Positions 62,344 to 64,000 of a DNA stretch of 64,000 nucleotides are shown piece after piece; position 1 is the stretch's first letter; each line of letters starts with the position of its first letter. Source of the DNA: Paucimonas sp. (lineage in GTDB: Bacteria; Pseudomonadota; Gammaproteobacteria; Pseudomonadales; Pseudomonadaceae). Under the pieces are notes generated by a model that searched no databases, was not told the origin of the DNA, and saw nothing but the letters and a program-made list of their open reading frames with translations. The translations under genes were made by a program, and so were the position numbers. The stretch spans positions 1-64,000 of the forward strand of contig JAIRVG010000078.1 of assembly GCA_031253995.1 (NCBI GenBank). The letters run 5' to 3'.

Positions 62344-64000
62344 ATGACGTATTCAGGACGATTTTCCCTGGGTTTGATCCTGTGCCTGGCCAGCAGTCTC
62401 GCGGCCGCGGCGCAGAGTGAACTGGTTGTCCGCATCAAACCCGCCAACACCGCACTCAAGGCCAATGTCGAGGGCTATATAGGCAGCCTCGGCGAGCGCG
62501 ACGAAGAGGCGCTGGTGCGCTTCAGCCGTGGCGCCGAGGAGCAGGCTCGCAAGGCCGCCCAGGCCCTGGGTTACTACCAGCCGCAGATCACCAGCGAAGT
62601 ACTGGCGCCGAAGGACGAGGACAAGGGCCCGCGCCTGCGCCTGACCATCGAGCCGGGCGAGCCGATCCACCTGCGCAACGTCAGCGTGCGCATCGAAGGC
62701 CCGGCCAGCCAGATGAAGGCTTTTCGGGTTCCCGACAGCAAGGCGCTGCGCAGTGGCGAAGTGCTCAACCACGGGCACTACGAGGACGCCAAGCGCCTGA
62801 TCCAGAACCAGGCCTCGCGCTACGGCTTCTTCAAGGGCCACTTCACCCGCAACCGCCTCTCCGTTGACCCTGCTGCCGGCGTCGCCGATATCGAACTGGT
62901 CTACGACAGCGGCCCGCGCTTCACCCTCGGCAAGGTGCAGTTCGACGGCGACTCGCCGTTCGACGAAGACCTGCTGCAACGCATGGTGCCGTTCAAGGAA
63001 GGCACGCCCTACGACTCGGAACTGATCGCCGAACTCAACAACGCCCTGCAGTCCAGCGGCTACTTCGAAGGCGTGCGGGTCGATGCCGCGCCCACCGCAG
63101 CCGTGGGGCAGAGCATTCCGGTGGACGTCAACGTGCAGACCCGCAAGCCCCGGACCATGGGCCTGGGCCTGGGCTTCTCGACCGACGTCGGGCCACGCGC
63201 CAAGGCCAACTGGACCCGCCACTGGGTCAACCCGCAAGGCCACAGCTACGGGATCGAGAGCGAGCTGTCGGCACCGCGGCAGAACATCGGCCTGTGGTAC
63301 GACATTCCCCTGGACCCGCCGCTGACCGACAAGCTGCGTTTCGCCGGCGGCTACCAGAACGAAGAGATCGCCAACACCGACACCCTCAGCAAGCTGCTCA
63401 CCGTCGGCCCGGAGTGGCACAGCAAGCTGCCCAGCGGCTGGCAGCGGGTGATCTCGCTGAAATGGCAGCGCGAGGAATATCGCCTCGGCGACGACTCGGG
63501 GCTGAGCACCCTGTTGATGCCGGGCATCAGCTACACCTACCTGCGCAGCGACAACCGCATCGACCCGCACAACGGCTACCGCATCCAGTTCGATGCACGG
63601 GTGGCCAAGGAGGGGCTGCTGTCCGACACCAACCTGCTCAACGGCACGGTGCTGCTCAAGGGCCTCACCACCCTCGGCCAGAACCACCGTTTCCTCGGCC
63701 GCGTGCAGTTCGGCGGCAGCGCCACCAACGGCTACAAGTCGGTGCCGCCGTCGCTGCGCTTCTTCGCCGGTGGCGACCAGAGCGTGCGCGGCTACGACTA
63801 CCAGACCCTGTCCCCGGAAAACAGCGACGGCGACCGCATCGGCGGGCGCTACATGGTCGCCGGCAGCGCCGAGTACCAATACCAGATCGCCGACAAATGG
63901 CGCCTGGCGACCTTCGTCGACCAGGGCAACTCGTTCAACAACCTGGAACTGCCCAGCCTCAAGACCGGTGTCGGTTTCGGCGTGCGCTGGGTATCGCCGG
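62344..64000 (+). CDS. tamA: Autotransporter assembly factor TamA (Omp85 family), truncated by window end
   Basis: No stop occurs before the window end, so this frame is absent from the ORF track. The 552 residues visible begin MTYSGRFSLGLILCLASSLAAAAQ (signal peptide). Three POTRA-type domains follow (RFSRGAEEQARKAAQAL, YDSELIAELNNALQSSGYF), then the Omp85 barrel with MGLGLGFSTDVGPRAK, RFFAGGDQSVRGYDYQTLSPE (the conserved surface/lid RGY motif) and ATFVDQGNSFN. About 20-30 C-terminal residues are missing. TamA inserts autotransporters and, with inner-membrane TamB, supports lipid and protein transport to the outer membrane. tamB is expected just beyond the window. Confidence 0.9.
   Translation, partial: MTYSGRFSLGLILCLASSLAAAAQSELVVRIKPANTALKANVEGYIGSLGERDEEALVRFSRGAEEQARKAAQALGYYQPQITSEVLAPKDEDKGPRLRLTIEPGEPIHLRNVSVRIEGPASQMKAFRVPDSKALRSGEVLNHGHYEDAKRLIQNQASRYGFFKGHFTRNRLSVDPAAGVADIELVYDSGPRFTLGKVQFDGDSPFDEDLLQRMVPFKEGTPYDSELIAELNNALQSSGYFEGVRVDAAPTAAVGQSIPVDVNVQTRKPRTMGLGLGFSTDVGPRAKANWTRHWVNPQGHSYGIESELSAPRQNIGLWYDIPLDPPLTDKLRFAGGYQNEEIANTDTLSKLLTVGPEWHSKLPSGWQRVISLKWQREEYRLGDDSGLSTLLMPGISYTYLRSDNRIDPHNGYRIQFDARVAKEGLLSDTNLLNGTVLLKGLTTLGQNHRFLGRVQFGGSATNGYKSVPPSLRFFAGGDQSVRGYDYQTLSPENSDGDRIGGRYMVAGSAEYQYQIADKWRLATFVDQGNSFNNLELPSLKTGVGFGVRWVSP

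Overview
The window comes from a Pseudomonas chromosome, most likely the P. putida/fluorescens part of the genus. The evidence is the GC-rich coding sequence, many TGATG/ATGA gene overlaps, Pseudomonas-type REP/REPIN repeats (tgtgggagctggcttgccagcgat), and a run of characteristic loci: a lexA2-imuA-imuB-dnaE2 cassette, a CrcY-type sRNA between mvaB and an mgtC-like gene, a bqs-like iron-sensing block next to a tlpQ-like chemoreceptor, DUF3203 and ccoG. I see no prophage, transposase gene, tRNA or CRISPR array. The left edge is the 3' end of a 5S rRNA gene and its terminator. The right edge cuts a tamA gene.

Layout. 1-130: end of an rRNA operon, then two facing terminators. 136-4609 (minus): a three-gene, translationally coupled cluster. 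Its order and chemistry match the first three steps of capsular phosphoramidate (MeOPN) biosynthesis known from Campylobacter jejuni (Cj1418 L-glutamine kinase, Cj1416 CTP:phosphoglutamine cytidylyltransferase, Cj1417 CDP-glutamine hydrolase). The kinase carries an extra, degenerate nucleotidyltransferase-like domain at its N-terminus. This is the most unusual system in the window. 4670-6157: queD and a patatin-like lipase. 6200-12660: two PepSY proteins, a response regulator and a histidine kinase (bqsPQRS-like, with a candidate BqsR direct-repeat box), a TlpQ-like chemoreceptor with a good FliA promoter, and a YuiF-type permease. 12707-13723: an orphan FecR. 13911-19973: a DmdC/DmdB-like acyl-CoA dehydrogenase and ligase pair, divergent from a FixL/FixJ-type two-component system.

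20072-26966: small envelope proteins, then a complete iron cell-surface-signalling locus (FecI sigma, FecR anti-sigma, IutA/ChtA-type TonB receptor with an STN extension), a small exported protein and a PQQ-type aldose dehydrogenase. 27095-32823: zapE, a DinB-like protein, a YqaA-like membrane protein, a short AraC regulator, an OprD porin and a KefC-type K+/H+ antiporter. 32958-36040: copper operon copA-copB-copG with a CopR-type box. 36117-42525: an SDR, a hybrid histidine kinase, a MocR-type regulator, ccoG and DUF3203.

42659-45133: an mgtC-like gene, the crcY sRNA (minus strand, sigma-54 promoter, CbrB-like half-sites, at least six A-rich Hfq/Crc target motifs), mvaB and a liuR-like MerR gene with its palindrome. 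45277-46393: an AT-richer orphan with a GspF N-terminal-like fold, and a HAD phosphatase. 46468-52211: the LexA2-controlled mutagenesis cassette. 52215-58007: an aldo/keto reductase, a LysR gene divergent from scoAB (3-oxoacid CoA-transferase), and another LysR gene divergent from an acyl-CoA dehydrogenase. 58069-64000: a TerC/Alx protein, a phosphate-binding/OmpA fusion, xthA, a GNAT acetyltransferase and tamA (incomplete).

Themes that link the genes are metal sensing and resistance (iron, copper), carbon-source control (CrcY, acyl-CoA and ketoacid catabolism with local regulators) and DNA-damage mutagenesis. Assignments rest on reading motifs, gene order and recalled family knowledge. No database search was run.
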